Below, piece by piece: positions 1 through 9,519 of a stretch of DNA of 64,000 nt. Position 1 is the stretch's first letter, and each line of letters starts with the position of its first letter. The stretch lies in NCBI RefSeq assembly GCF_001718695.1, contig NZ_CP013421.1, positions 1 to 64,000 of the forward strand, given 5' to 3'. This DNA is from Burkholderia ubonensis (lineage in GTDB: Bacteria; Pseudomonadota; Gammaproteobacteria; Burkholderiales; Burkholderiaceae). Made by a program: the position numbers and the translations under genes. The notes beneath the pieces are model-generated. The model did no database searches. It was given only the letters and a program-made list of their open reading frames with translations, and was not told the origin of the DNA.

Positions 1-1482
1 GTGCTGCTCGGCGCGGTCATCGCGACGCTGACGTCGCGGATCACGTCGCTCGGGCTCGCCGATGTGCGTGGCGCGCTCGGCGTCGGCTTCGACGAAGGCG
101 CGTGGATCAACACCGCGTTCACCGCGTCGCAGATGTTCGTCGGGCCGCTCGCGATCGCGGCGGCCTTCGTATTCGGCACGCGCCGCGTGCTGCTCGCGGG
201 CGCGCTCGTGTTTCTCGCCGCCGAAAGCGTATTGCCGCTGTCCGGCACGTTCGGCGCGTTCATCGTGCTGCAGACGGTCGCCGGGCTCGCGTCGGGCGTG
301 TTCGTGCCGCTGACCGTCGGTTTCGTCGTCCGTACGCTGCCGCCGCGGCTCATTCCGTTCGGCATCGCCGCCTATGCGATGAACCTCGAGATGTCGCTGA
401 ACCTGTCGGCGACGCTCGAAGGCTGGTACAGCGAACACCTGAGCTGGCGGTGGCTCTTCTGGCAGAACGCGCTGCTGACCGTGCCGTTCATCGTCTGCCT
501 GATGCTGTCGCTCGCCGACGAGCCGATCAAGCGCTTCGCGTCCGGCGTCGACGCGCGCGGGATGCTGCTCGGCGCCGGCGGCTTCACGTGCCTGTGCATT
601 GCGCTCGATCAGGGCGAGCGGCTGTTCTGGTTCCAGTCGCCGCTGATCGTCGGGCTGCTCGGCATCGGCATCCTGATGGTGGCCGCGTTCCTGATTCACG
701 AGCTCGCGTCGCCGCGTGCGGGGCTCGATCTCGGCTATCTCGTGCGGCCCAACGTCGTGCTGCTGATCGTCCTCGTCGGGCTCGTGCGCTTCACGGTGCT
801 CAATACGAGCTTCATCCCGTCGCTGTTTCTCGCGAGCACCTACGGGCTGCGTCCGCTGCAGATCGGCGATACGCTGCGCTGGATCGCGATACCGCAGCTG
901 CTGTTCGCGCCGTGCGTCGCGCTGCTGCTGCAACGCGTCGATGCGCGCCGGCTGATCGTCGCGGGGTTCGCGATGGTCGCGATCGCATTCGCGCTCGGGT
1001 CGAATCTGACGCCGGTGTGGGCAGAGCCCGACTTCATCCCGTCGCAGCTGCTGCAGGCGCTCGGGCAGACGATGGCGCTCACGTCCGTCGTGTTCTTCTT
1101 CGGCAAGCACGTGACGGCCGAGCATGCGCTGACGTTCGGCGCCGTCGTGCAGACCACGCGTCTGCTGAGCGGGCAGCTCGGCACGACGTCGATCGCGGTG
1201 ATTCAGCGGATCATGGAGGCTACCCATTCGAATCTCGTCGGTCTGCATGTTTCGCTGTCGGACCCGGCGACGCTCGAACGGCTTCAGGCCGGTGCGGCGT
1301 CGCTGGTTGCGCATGGCGTGACGTTCGCGGCAAGCAATCAGGCCGCGTATGCGCTCGTCGATCGCGCGGTGCGCGTGCAGGCGACGACGCTCGCGCTGGC
1401 CGACAACTTCCGTGTCGCGATGGCGTTCGCGCTCGTCGGCGCGGCGATCGGCCTGGTGCTGCGCCCGGCGCGTGCGCCGTGA
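1..1482 (+). CDS. MFS drug-efflux transporter, DHA2/EmrB-like (5' end probably outside window)
   Basis: This is a polytopic inner-membrane protein, 493 residues in frame from the first base. Hydrophobic segments run through the whole length, consistent with the 14-helix DHA2 (EmrB/QacA) branch of the major facilitator superfamily, which exports drugs or organic compounds by proton antiport. The GAWINTAF stretch near residues 33-40 corresponds to the conserved W-x-x-T-A region after helix 1 of EmrB-like proteins, and SWRWLFWQN (about 147-155) is a typical helix-5/6 loop. Family members usually carry 15-20 residues before helix 1, so the GTG at base 1 is probably internal and the true start lies upstream. 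An EmrA-like fusion partner would be expected upstream but cannot be seen. Substrate unknown. Confidence 0.85.
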   Translation: MLLGAVIATLTSRITSLGLADVRGALGVGFDEGAWINTAFTASQMFVGPLAIAAAFVFGTRRVLLAGALVFLAAESVLPLSGTFGAFIVLQTVAGLASGVFVPLTVGFVVRTLPPRLIPFGIAAYAMNLEMSLNLSATLEGWYSEHLSWRWLFWQNALLTVPFIVCLMLSLADEPIKRFASGVDARGMLLGAGGFTCLCIALDQGERLFWFQSPLIVGLLGIGILMVAAFLIHELASPRAGLDLGYLVRPNVVLLIVLVGLVRFTVLNTSFIPSLFLASTYGLRPLQIGDTLRWIAIPQLLFAPCVALLLQRVDARRLIVAGFAMVAIAFALGSNLTPVWAEPDFIPSQLLQALGQTMALTSVVFFFGKHVTAEHALTFGAVVQTTRLLSGQLGTTSIAVIQRIMEATHSNLVGLHVSLSDPATLERLQAGAASLVAHGVTFAASNQAAYALVDRAVRVQATTLALADNFRVAMAFALVGAAIGLVLRPARAP

Positions 1483-1511
1483 GCGCGCGGCCGCGCATCT
1501 GAAAATTCCTG

Positions 1512-1567
1512 AAAAAATCTGTGGCGGCGTGCGTCGTCGCGGCGGGTTCGCCGCCGCGACGACGCAC
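1512..1567 (-). terminator. Rho-independent terminator of the hydrolase gene
   Basis: A perfect 17-bp stem (1529-1545 with 1551-1567) and 5-nt loop lie between two convergent genes. Read on the minus strand the stem is followed within about 10 nt by a run of six T (1513-1518). It therefore works best for the hydrolase gene, and the stem may also stop the MFS transcript. Confidence 0.8.
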
Positions 1568-1574
1568 GTCACGC

Positions 1575-2543
1575 TTACGCCTGCAGGAACGCGAGCAGCT
1601 CCGCGTTGATCCGATCGGCGTTGACGACGCACATCCCGTGCGAGCCGCCGTCGATCACCTTTAGCTGCGCATGCTTGACGATCTTCGCGGACAGGCGCGC
1701 CGAATCGTCGATCGGCACGATCTGGTCGTCGTCGCCGTGCAGGATCAGCGTCGGCACGTCGATCTTCTTCAGGTCCTCGGTGTAGTCGACCTCGGAGAAT
1801 TCCCGGATGCACAGATACTGGCCGTGGATGCCGCCCATCATCCCCTGCGCCCAGAATGCATCGATCGTGCCCTGGGACACCTTCGCGTCCGGCCGGTTGA
1901 AGCCGAAGAACGGCACCGCGAGATCCTTGTAGAACTGCGAACGGTTTTCGGCGACGTTCTTGCGGATGCCGTCGAACACGTCGATCGGCAGGCCGCCCGG
2001 ATAGGCGGCCGTCTTCGCCATGATCGGCGGCACCGCGCCGATCAGCACCGCCTTCGCGACGCGCCGCGTGCCGTGGCGGCCGATGTAGTGCGCGACTTCG
2101 CCGCCGCCCGTCGAATGGCCGACGAGGGTGGCTTCGCGCAGGTCGAGCGCGTCGAGCAGCGCCGCGAGGTCGTCGGCGTAGGTGTTCATGTCGTTGCCTT
2201 GCGACGGCTGGCCCGAGCGGCCGTGGCCGCGGCGGTCGTGCGCGATCACGCGATAGCCGTGCTGCAGCAGGAACAGCATCTGCGCGTCCCATGCGTCTGC
2301 GCACAGCGGCCAGCCGTGCGAGAAAACGACCGGGCGGCCCGTGCCCCAGTCCTTGTAGTAGATCTGCGTACCGTCTTTCGTCGTGATCGTGTTCATCGTA
2401 TGAGCTCCTGGGTGGGCTGAAGAGGCGTTGCCGGCCGCGGCCGCCATCGTGGGCAGCGCGGCTGCCGCAACGGCCGTGGCCCCCGCAAGCAGCATGTCGC
2501 GGCGGCGCGCCGACGGTACGGCATCGGTTTGTTCGGGATGCAT
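1575..2543 (-). CDS. Alpha/beta hydrolase (non-heme chloroperoxidase/esterase family) with possible Tat signal
   Basis: The core from residue 50 onward is a standard alpha/beta hydrolase: [10 protein letters not shown] (oxyanion HGW), nucleophile elbow GHSTGGG, acid in [10 protein letters not shown] and a late catalytic His in GGSHGM. This is the arylesterase/cofactor-free haloperoxidase branch. Two starts are credible. ATG 2543 has an AGGAG 8 nt upstream and adds an N-terminus with an RRRDML twin-arginine-like motif and an Ala-rich hydrophobic stretch ending in AAAAG, which would send the enzyme to the periplasm by the Tat route. ATG 2398 also has AGGAG at good spacing and gives the usual cytosolic protein of about 273 residues. 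I annotate the longer form because its leader is a plausible signal. Substrate unknown. Confidence 0.85.
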   Translation of the reverse strand: MHPEQTDAVPSARRRDMLLAGATAVAAAALPTMAAAAGNASSAHPGAHTMNTITTKDGTQIYYKDWGTGRPVVFSHGWPLCADAWDAQMLFLLQHGYRVIAHDRRGHGRSGQPSQGNDMNTYADDLAALLDALDLREATLVGHSTGGGEVAHYIGRHGTRRVAKAVLIGAVPPIMAKTAAYPGGLPIDVFDGIRKNVAENRSQFYKDLAVPFFGFNRPDAKVSQGTIDAFWAQGMMGGIHGQYLCIREFSEVDYTEDLKKIDVPTLILHGDDDQIVPIDDSARLSAKIVKHAQLKVIDGGSHGMCVVNADRINAELLAFLQA

Positions 2544-2960
2544 CTGGACTCCTGGGGTATGCGGCGGCGGTGCCGCACGGGATGGTGAATCGGTGCGACC
2601 GGCCCCCGCCATCCCGTCGTGCGGCCGGTCTGCGCCGCCACGTGCCGGCCGAGGCGGCGCGGACGAGCGAATGCCGTCAGGAGCGTATCCCGGCGCCGCG
2701 AGCGCCGTACTGAAATCCGGCTGAATTTTCTTGAACGCGCCCGCGCGCGAGCGAGAGGCCGCGCTGCAGAACAATTCAGTCCGTCACCGAGACTCTTCAG
2801 CGGACGGCGACTATCGTCGACATCGGGCCGCCCGGCGCACGTCGCGTCGGCTGGCGTCAGCTGGCGTCGGCCGCAACCCGCGCCGCGCGACGCGAACGAG
2901 CCCGGATCGCCCGGATCACCGAATCGCGGGCCCGCCCGTTACTTGCCTGGATATGCCGCC
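2544..2960. other. Intergenic region, no supported gene
   Basis: Divergent spacer between the hydrolase and the DUF3331 gene. The frames open here are high-GC artefacts without RBS or protein-like composition. No clear promoter was recognised. Confidence 0.5.
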
Positions 2961-3386
2961 ATGGACGCGTTCACTCGTTGGGAGCTGATGATCACATCGC
3001 TCGGGCCGTCGCCCGTCGCAGGGCTGCGGCCGATGCCGCGCACCGCGCAGACGGACGGCCGCAGCCGCCTTCATCGGGACGACCCGCCGATCCCGTCCAG
3101 CGGCGACGCGCGCCGCCGCGCCGCGATCGTCGCGGCCGAGCGGCAGACCGGCTCGTCCGTGCTGCTGTCGTGGAGCGACCCGACGCGGTTCCGCTACGAC
3201 GAGCAGCGCTGGATCAGCGCGAAGGCGCGCTCGCGCGGCCGCTGCGCGCTGACCGGGCTGCCGATCGCGATCGGCGACGCGATCTACAAGCCGCAATGGC
3301 GCGGCGCGAAGCGCCCGGCCAACTGCCGCGAGATGATCCTCGCGGCGGCGCTCGACCGCTTCGCCGCGCGGCAGCCGCACGCGTGA
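2961..3386 (+). CDS. DUF3331 domain protein
   Basis: A 141-residue cytosolic protein. Its C-terminal two thirds (TRFRYDEQRW, SRGRCALTGLPI, GDAIYKPQWRG) has the look of DUF3331, a family of unknown function found mainly in Burkholderia and relatives. The conserved Cys in GRCALTG and the basic surroundings could suit nucleic acid or metal binding, but no function is established. The start is the first ATG that keeps the conserved core. A longer in-frame extension upstream is Arg/Pro-rich and looks non-coding. Expressed alone, with a terminator about 50 nt past the stop. Confidence 0.75.
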   Translation: MDAFTRWELMITSLGPSPVAGLRPMPRTAQTDGRSRLHRDDPPIPSSGDARRRAAIVAAERQTGSSVLLSWSDPTRFRYDEQRWISAKARSRGRCALTGLPIAIGDAIYKPQWRGAKRPANCREMILAAALDRFAARQPHA

Positions 3387-3706
3387 CGCGACGCTGGGGA
3401 GCCGATCGACCGGTATTCGTTGGACGAATAAAAATCGGCATTCGGCCGAATGCCTTTTCATCGCATATTGGCCGATAAATTCATCGACGCAGCCCCGCTT
3501 TCATGCGTGAAACGCGCCTGCGCGGGGCGCTGGCCGATTCGGCGAATCCAATACCGGTATTTACCAATTTCCGGTCATTTCAAAAAATGCGATCGTTCCA
3601 TTCGGATAATTTGAATCATTCGATCATGCAAATACCGTAGCATTGACGCCGGATACGCGCGCTGCCCCCGCGGCGCGCGGTTGACCGTCACCAACGCGAA
3701 ATTCTC
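3387..3706. other. AT-richer intergenic region upstream of the winged-helix regulator
   Basis: It holds the terminator of the upstream gene, a small inverted repeat TATTCG-TTGGA-CGAATA (3414-3430), and AT-rich DNA at about 3580-3650 that presumably contains the promoter of the regulator. No FNR-type palindrome is present. Confidence 0.5.
3437..3458 (+). terminator. Rho-independent terminator after the DUF3331 gene
   Basis: Stem GGCATTCG / CGAATGCC (3437-3444 and 3447-3454) with a minimal GC loop, directly followed by TTTT (3455-3458) and preceded by AAAA, so it may act in both directions. Confidence 0.75.
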
Positions 3707-5503
3707 ATGATCCGCATTGGACCACTTCAAGTCTTTCTCGATAAACGTGAAATTCAATCGAACGGCCAGCCGGTACGTATCGGCAGTCGCGCATTCGACA
3801 TTCTCGAATTGCTGATCCGGGCGAATGGCGCGCTGGTATCGAAAGACGACATCATGCAGCGCGTCTGGCCGCGCACCGTGGTCGAGGAAAACAACCTGCA
3901 GGTGCACATCGCCGCGCTGCGCAAGGCGCTCGCCGACGACCGCGACCTGATCGTGACCGCGCCGGGGCGCGGCTACCGGCTGGTGGTCGAGCGGGACGAC
4001 GCCGAGCCGCCGGTGCGCACGGAGACGCTGCGCCCGGCCATGGTGCCCGGTGCGCTGTTCGGCCGCGAAACGATGCTGGCCGACGTGCAGGCCGCGCTGC
4101 AAGTCGCGCGCGTCGTGACGCTGGTCGGCGCGGGCGGCATCGGCAAGACCCGCGTCGCGGTCGAGGCGGCCGCGCGTGCGCAAGAGCGGTTCCCGGAAGG
4201 GACGGTGTTCGTGTCGCTGGCCACGGTGGCCTGCTCGAACTTCGTGCCCGACGCGCTCGCCAGCGCGTTCGGCATCGCGCAGCCGGCCGGCTCGCTGACA
4301 CTCGAAGCCGTGCTGGCCAGTGTCGCGCGGCGCCGGATGCTGCTCGTGCTCGACAATTGCGAACACCTGCTCGACGCCGCCGCCCGGATCGCGAGCGCGC
4401 TGACCGATGCCGACGACGGGCTGAGCGTGCTCGCGACCAGCCGCGAGGCGCTGCGCATCCATGGCGAGCGCGTGTGCCCGGTGCCGCCGCTCGACGTGCC
4501 CGCTGCCGACGCCGACCCGCGCGATGCGATGAACGCGAGCGCCGTGCAGTTGTTCGCGGCGCGCGCGCGTGCGGCCGATCCGCGCTTTCCGCTGGATGAA
4601 CGCAGCCTCGCGCTGATGGCATCGGTGTGTCGCCGGCTCGACGGCCTGCCGCTCGCGATCGAGCTTGCCGCGGCCCGCGCGGCGCTGCTGGGCGTCGACG
4701 TGCTGGCCACCCATCTCGACGCCCATTTCCGGCTGCTGACGGGCGGCTTCCGCACCGCGCTGCCGCGTCACCAGACGCTGCAGGCGATGTACGACTGGAG
4801 CTACCGCCTGCTCTGCGACCGCGAGCGCATGCTGCTGCGCTGGCTCGGCGTGTTCCGCGACAGCTTCTCGCTCGAGGCCGTGCGCGAGGTCGTCGGCGCG
4901 AACGGGCCGGCCGGCACCGATCTGCTCGATACGATCGCCGGCCTCGTATCGAAATCGCTGCTGATCCGCGAGGACGCGCACGGGGCGCCGCGCTACCGGC
5001 TGCTCGCGACGACGCGCGCCTACGCGCTGCAGCAGCTCGAGGCGCACGGCGAGTATGCGGCCGCGGCGCGCTCGCATCTGTGCTACTTCCTGAAGTTGTT
5101 CAGGCACGCGCCCGGCGGGCGCGGCAACGGCGCGGGCGGCAGCGTGCGGCTCGAAGTCGTGCGGCACGAGCTCGGCAACCTGCGCGCCGCGCTCGACTGG
5201 GCGTTCTCGCCGGCCGGCGACAAGGCGGTCGGCATCGCGCTCGCGGCGGTGGCGGTGCCGTGCATGTTCGACCTGTCGCTCGTCGACGAATGCTGCGAGC
5301 GGGCGCGCATCGCGCTCGACGCGATGCAGGACGCCGACGTGACGCCGGCCTGCGCCGATGCGCGCGTGCGCTTGCTCGCCGCGTACGCGGCGGCGCTCGC
5401 TCATACCGGCGGCTCGACGCAGGCGGCACATCACGCATGGCTGCAGGTGCATCGCCTCGGCCACGATGCGCTCGACGCCGACGCGCAGTCGCGCGAACCG
5501 TAA
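3707..5503 (+). CDS. OmpR-type winged-helix transcriptional regulator fused to a STAND/NB-ARC-like ATPase
   Basis: A 598-residue protein. Residues 1-100 form a Trans_reg_C winged helix (VSKDDIMQRVWP, LRKAL, GRGYRL). An AAA/STAND ATPase follows, with Walker A GAGGIGKT at 141-148, Walker B around LLVLDNCEHLLD and a sensor-like TSREALRIHGE. The C-terminal part is helical and Ala-rich, as in the linker before TPR arrays. Related proteins often run to 900 or more residues with a TPR sensor; this one stops early, so it is a short form or a truncated gene. It would act as a DNA-binding, ATP-dependent switch; signal and targets are unknown. The gene stands alone and the ATG lacks a strong Shine-Dalgarno. 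Confidence 0.85.
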   Translation: MIRIGPLQVFLDKREIQSNGQPVRIGSRAFDILELLIRANGALVSKDDIMQRVWPRTVVEENNLQVHIAALRKALADDRDLIVTAPGRGYRLVVERDDAEPPVRTETLRPAMVPGALFGRETMLADVQAALQVARVVTLVGAGGIGKTRVAVEAAARAQERFPEGTVFVSLATVACSNFVPDALASAFGIAQPAGSLTLEAVLASVARRRMLLVLDNCEHLLDAAARIASALTDADDGLSVLATSREALRIHGERVCPVPPLDVPAADADPRDAMNASAVQLFAARARAADPRFPLDERSLALMASVCRRLDGLPLAIELAAARAALLGVDVLATHLDAHFRLLTGGFRTALPRHQTLQAMYDWSYRLLCDRERMLLRWLGVFRDSFSLEAVREVVGANGPAGTDLLDTIAGLVSKSLLIREDAHGAPRYRLLATTRAYALQQLEAHGEYAAAARSHLCYFLKLFRHAPGGRGNGAGGSVRLEVVRHELGNLRAALDWAFSPAGDKAVGIALAAVAVPCMFDLSLVDECCERARIALDAMQDADVTPACADARVRLLAAYAAALAHTGGSTQAAHHAWLQVHRLGHDALDADAQSREP

Positions 5504-5694
5504 CGCCGCGCAGGCTTCAGGACGTTTCAGTCCGGCTACAGGACGGCGCCGGTTCGCGCGCGTAGATTGTGCGAACGGCGCACGCAGGCCGCATGTCGGC
5601 GTGCGTGCCGCGATCGCCCGCGTTCGCTCGCGGTGGCGTGACGCCACCGAACGGGCGCGTCGGCGCCTCATCCGCCCATCCGGACGACCGTTAC

Positions 5695-6120
5695 ATGAAT
5701 CCTGCTCAATCCGCTCCCGCTCCCGCTCCCGCCCGCATGGCCGTCGATCTCGGCCTGCTGTTCCTGCGCGTCAGCGCAAGCCTGCTGTTGCTCGTCGTGC
5801 ACGGCTTGCCGAAGCTCGTCCACTACACGGCCGAAGCGGCCGCGATCGAGGACCCGTTCCATCTCGGGCGCACGCTGTCGATCCTGTTCGCGATCTTCGC
5901 GGAAGTCGTGTGCCCGATCTTCATGATCGTCGGCCTGTGGCCGAGGCTCGCCGCGTTGCCGGTGATGATCATCACCGTCGTCGCGCTGGTGTTCGTGCAT
6001 CCCGACTGGTCGCTGCGCGACGGGCAGTTCGCGTGGATGCTGCTGATCCTATTCGGCACGATCGCGATCGCCGGCGCCGGCCGCTATGCGCTGCCGCGCA
6101 TCCCGCTTCGACGCGCGTAG
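5695..6120 (+). CDS. DoxX family membrane protein
   Basis: A 141-residue protein with four hydrophobic helices. The pattern LLFLRVSASLLLLVVHGLPK, then a glycine-rich helix and a C-terminal ALPRIP, fits the DoxX/DoxD family of small inner-membrane proteins linked to redox homeostasis (a subunit of a thiosulfate:quinone oxidoreductase in archaea, or partners of oxidative-stress enzymes in bacteria). No cofactor ligands can be assigned. It is the only gene between the regulator and the convergent LysR gene. The start is ATG 5695, matching the usual cytosolic N-terminus. Confidence 0.8.
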   Translation: MNPAQSAPAPAPARMAVDLGLLFLRVSASLLLLVVHGLPKLVHYTAEAAAIEDPFHLGRTLSILFAIFAEVVCPIFMIVGLWPRLAALPVMIITVVALVFVHPDWSLRDGQFAWMLLILFGTIAIAGAGRYALPRIPLRRA

Positions 6121-6480
6121 CGCGAGCGCAGGCGCGGCTGCGAAACATAACGCTGCCGAGGAGAGGATGCTGGTTCCGCCGGCCGAGAAGCCCCACGCGT
6201 CGTTCAGCCTGATCGGGTGGCTCGAGAAGGAGATGAAGCGCCTGCACGATACGCTCGGCTGACGCCGGCAGGGTCGCGCGGCGCTGTCGGCCGGGCACAC
6301 GCGGGAGCTGAGAGCAGCGTGATGCAGCTGGGGCAGAGGTCACGCCGATTAAAGCCCTGAGCGGCGTGTCAGACGATCGGCATGGGGCGCACGAGGCCGT
6401 GCGTGGAAGCGGGCGTGGTCGCGCATCATGCGTGCCCCGCAGGGCGAACGCGCCCGCGTGCGGGCCGTCGAACGGCAGCG
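6121..6480. other. Intergenic region with a doubtful 31-codon ORF
   Basis: Convergent spacer between DoxX and the LysR gene. An ATG at 6167 preceded by GAGGAGAG opens a 31-residue frame ending at 6262 (begins MLVPPAEKPH, ends RLHDTLG). It is amphipathic and could be a small protein or a remnant of a lost gene; I do not recognise it. Otherwise nothing is seen. Confidence 0.3.
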
Positions 6481-7389
6481 TCAGTGCGGCGCCGTGAAGC
6501 AATCGACGAGGTGGGGTTTGTCGAGTTGCTCGACCCACCAGTGCAGTGCGCGTCCGGCTTCGTCGCCGCGCCATGCGAGATAGCAGTGCGTGGTATCGCG
6601 CATGCCGGTCACCTCGCGCGCGACGAGCTTGCCGCTGGCGATCGCGGGCGCCGCGATGCACTCGGGCAGCGAGCCGACGCCGAGGCCCTCGCATTGCGCC
6701 TCCAGTTTGGCGGTAAGCGTCGGCACGGCGAGGTACGGCTGGCCGGGGTCGATCCCGATCGACTGCGGCTGCAATTCGCGCGACGTATCGCTGATCACCG
6801 CGCCGCGATACTGGACGACCGAGGCCATCGACAGCGGTTCGGGCAGCGCGGCGAGCGGATGCGATGGCGCGACCGCGAACACGTGCTTGAGCGAGCCGAT
6901 CGGCCGCGCGATGATGTCCGGCAGCTCGGGCGGCTCGCCGGCCGCGCCGACGACGAGATCGGCGCGACGCGAAATCAGCGCGTCCCAGGAGCCGCCGAGC
7001 ACTTCGGTCGACAGGCGCAGGCGCGTATCCATCCCGAGCGCATAGAAGCGATGGACGTACGGCCACAGCGAGTCGAACGGCAGGATTTCGTCGATGCAGA
7101 CGCGCACTTCCGTTTCCCAGCCCTGTTGCACGCGCAGCGCCTTCAGCTCGAGCTGTTCGGCCGCGCGCAGCAGCCGCCGGCCTTCGTCGACGACCACCCG
7201 GCCGGCTTGCGTGAGCTTCGCGCGGCGGCCGCTGCGATCGAACAGCACGACGCCAAGATCGCTTTCGAGCTTCTGGACGAGATAGGTGAGCGCCGACGGG
7301 ACGCGGTGCAGCAGCTCGGCCGCTTCGGCGAACGTGCCGGTGCGATCGATCGCGTCCAGTGCCTCGAGCGCCTCGAAGGAAAGCTTCAT
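6481..7389 (-). CDS. LysR family transcriptional regulator
   Basis: A 302-residue protein with the LysR HTH at residues 1-60 (ALDAIDRTGTFAEAAELLHR, then S-A-L-T-YLVQKLE, LFDRSGRRAKLTQAG) followed by a two-lobed effector domain. HTH wording such as RVPSALTYLVQKLE resembles regulators of the YafC/DhcR type, but no symbol can be assigned. ATG 7389 gives the canonical N-terminus MKLSFEALEAL; an in-frame extension upstream to 7515 is not protein-like. It converges with doxX and has no divergent target gene, unusual for LysR proteins. The target is unknown. Confidence 0.9.
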   Translation of the reverse strand: MKLSFEALEALDAIDRTGTFAEAAELLHRVPSALTYLVQKLESDLGVVLFDRSGRRAKLTQAGRVVVDEGRRLLRAAEQLELKALRVQQGWETEVRVCIDEILPFDSLWPYVHRFYALGMDTRLRLSTEVLGGSWDALISRRADLVVGAAGEPPELPDIIARPIGSLKHVFAVAPSHPLAALPEPLSMASVVQYRGAVISDTSRELQPQSIGIDPGQPYLAVPTLTAKLEAQCEGLGVGSLPECIAAPAIASGKLVAREVTGMRDTTHCYLAWRGDEAGRALHWWVEQLDKPHLVDCFTAPH

Positions 7390-7717
7390 CGCGGGTTCCG
7401 GTAGAGAGGCTGGCGTATGGTACCAGCGCCAGCGCGGCGCGGGCAGCATCGGGCGTCGTGATTCATGGGGCTGGTGCGCGTCGTCTTCGGCTCGCTTGAT
7501 CGGACACTTCTTCATACGACTTCATTCGGCCGATGGCGGGCGCAGGTGTGCACTACGAGCTATGCCAACGGCGCTTCGCGATGAAAGTCGCCAACTTGTT
7601 CGCGCGTCTCGTCGTGAGCGGCTATCACTCGTTCGCGGTGTGGGGATTCGGCAATGCACGCACGGGCTGCCAAGGGCGAAACAGGGCGGGCAGCCGCGGC
7701 CGTCGTTGCTGCCGCGG
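7390..7717. other. Intergenic region, nothing recognised
   Basis: Spacer of 328 bp upstream of the LysR gene and downstream of the response regulator. It must contain the LysR promoter, but no convincing -35/-10 pair or T-N11-A operator was picked out. Confidence 0.4.
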
Positions 7718-8533
7718 TTACGCGTCGCGTTCCCGCTTGCGGCCGGTCGCGGGCGCTGCCGCGACGCGCTGCCTGCGCCATTCGGTCGGCGTGATGCCGA
7801 ACCGTTCGCGGAACGCGGTGGCGAAATTCGCGGGCGTCGCAAAGCCGATCTCCTTCGCGATGCTGGCGATGCTGAGCGACGTCGAATCCAGCAGATCGCG
7901 CGCGACGCGCAGCCGCTCGTGGCGCACGTATTCGAACACCGTCTGCCCGAGATTGTCGCGAAACGCGCGCGACAGGCGCTTCTCGTGCGTGCCGACCGCG
8001 CGCGCCAGTTGCTCCACCGTCGGCGGCTCGTGCAGTGAGCGCGACAGGTGGCGGATCGCCGCGCGCACGATGATGCCGTCGTCCCTGCCGGCCGCAGCCA
8101 CGGTGGGCGCGGCCGATGCCTCGCCCGGCAGCGGGCGCCGCATCCGCATCAGCTGCACGCGGATCCGCGCGATGACTTCGGCGGGCTCGAACGGCTTGAC
8201 GATGTAATCGACGCCGCCGATCTCGAGCCCTTCGATGCGCTCGTGCAGTTCGCCGGCCACCGTCAGGAAGATCACCGGGATCGCGCTCGTCAGCGGGTCG
8301 GCCGCCAGCCGCCGGCACGCGGTGAACCCGTCCATGCGCGGCATCCGCACGTCCATCAGCACGAGATCGGGCAACAGCGCCTGCGCGCGCTGGCACGCCT
8401 GCACGCCGTCGTGCGCGATGCTGATCCGGCACCCGGTGTCGCGCAGAAGGTCGACCAGCAAGCGCAACTGGTCGGGCTGATCGTCGGCGATCAGGATATG
8501 GGCATTGCTCAATACGGATGTCGAGGGCTGCAT
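7718..8533 (-). CDS. Response regulator with AraC-type DNA-binding output
   Basis: 271 residues. The N-terminal receiver (about 10-130) has the acidic pair ADDQ, phospho-acceptor Asp in LVLMDVRMPRMDG, Thr in IFLTVAG and Lys in YIVKPFEP. After a linker, residues 155-260 form an AraC/XylS double HTH (VEQLARAVGTHEKRLSRAFRDN, IASIAKEIGFATPANFATAFRERFG). A receiver directly coupled to AraC output is a less common architecture in proteobacteria. No histidine kinase is adjacent, so it is an orphan. The long low-GC region upstream separates it from the divergent autotransporter gene, a candidate target by position only. Confidence 0.9.
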   Translation of the reverse strand: MQPSTSVLSNAHILIADDQPDQLRLLVDLLRDTGCRISIAHDGVQACQRAQALLPDLVLMDVRMPRMDGFTACRRLAADPLTSAIPVIFLTVAGELHERIEGLEIGGVDYIVKPFEPAEVIARIRVQLMRMRRPLPGEASAAPTVAAAGRDDGIIVRAAIRHLSRSLHEPPTVEQLARAVGTHEKRLSRAFRDNLGQTVFEYVRHERLRVARDLLDSTSLSIASIAKEIGFATPANFATAFRERFGITPTEWRRQRVAAAPATGRKRERDA

Positions 8534-9519
8534 CGTTTACCTGTTCGGGAAGTGCCGCGGGCTGCGTTGCCGTGCGTATCGATTCCACTGCGGGAAAATC
8601 GTCGGAAGCTGCGACATGGCTTCACGAACGGGCGCGGCACGCGCGCATCGACAAACAGAATCGGCCGGTCTGCACGGCAGGCAGTATCTCGGCCCAATAC
8701 CCGGCGTTGTCTCTTTCTATTGCTGACGCGATAAAGCGGCAGATCATGGTCGCGACCGGAATCGATGCGAATGGAATTGTAGGGGGAGATTCGAATCCTC
8801 ACCAGAGTAACGGCATGGATTATTCGGACGCGTAGCGAAAGTACCGCAGGAAGGTCTTTCGGTTTTACGTTTTTTAACTTGATTGCGTTTCCCTCGGATT
8901 CGCTCCGGCAAAGTATTTGTCCGCTTCAGAAAACATTTTTATTGATCGCGGAAATGCGCAATCGTTTGCGCATGCCGTTTTTGTAACGTAAGGCATTGAA
9001 AATTAAGGATTTGTCATTTTATAAAGAATGGCATCTTCTCGAACGCAAGGTGCTGTCCCATAATTCGTCCGAACTTTGGATGGCGAATCGATTCACCGGG
9101 TCGGTCGGTCTGGCAAAGGAGTCCGGCGCTGAGGAAACCAAATCGGTTCCGCTTATCGGTGTGTACCACGATACATATTCGGCGCGGCAATCTTCGCATC
9201 TGCATTAGCGGTGCAGAACGAATTGCCTTGGTAACAATGTGTCGCGTAAAGCAGTCGGTCGGGGCGCGACGGATGAAATAGAAAATACGGGGTTAGTCGC
9301 GCCGCGCGGTGCGTCCCATTCGGATTGTCAATTGCAGCAGGCTGAATCGCGAGAATCGGCCGGGACGAACTCGTCCATAACCTGAACTTCGCATTACTGA
9401 TGTTCTGGTAAAGGGTGAAACACAGACCGGTGCGCCGCCCGAGCAACGAGAAGTCGGATTCGACGGTGTGAATGAACGTAAGTAGTCCATAAACCATAAG
9501 CCACATAACGGAGCAGAAA
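8534..9519. other. Long AT-richer non-coding region upstream of the autotransporter
   Basis: About 1 kb without a supportable gene between two divergent genes. Base composition drops sharply, especially at 8830-9060, compared with flanking genes. The only open frames lack RBS and are short (for example 8996-9208 from a TTG). Such long AT-rich leaders are common in front of surface adhesins, where they bind H-NS-like silencers and several activators. The last 10 nt before 9520 hold the RBS GGAG. Confidence 0.55.

Noticed and set aside
5553..5577. Inverted repeat GTTCGC...GCGAAC after the winged-helix regulator
   Set aside because: Six-bp arms with a long loop and no T-run; too weak for a terminator call.
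3575..5671. 698-codon minus-strand frame opposite the winged-helix regulator
   Set aside because: Composition typical of an antisense shadow; no domains; the plus strand has Walker motifs.
8786..8805. GATTCGAATC resembling a tRNA T-loop in the autotransporter leader
   Set aside because: The flanking 5-nt stems do not pair on either strand and no anticodon or acceptor stem can be built.
8996..9208. 70-codon plus-strand frame in the AT-rich region
   Set aside because: TTG start without RBS, no recognisable composition.
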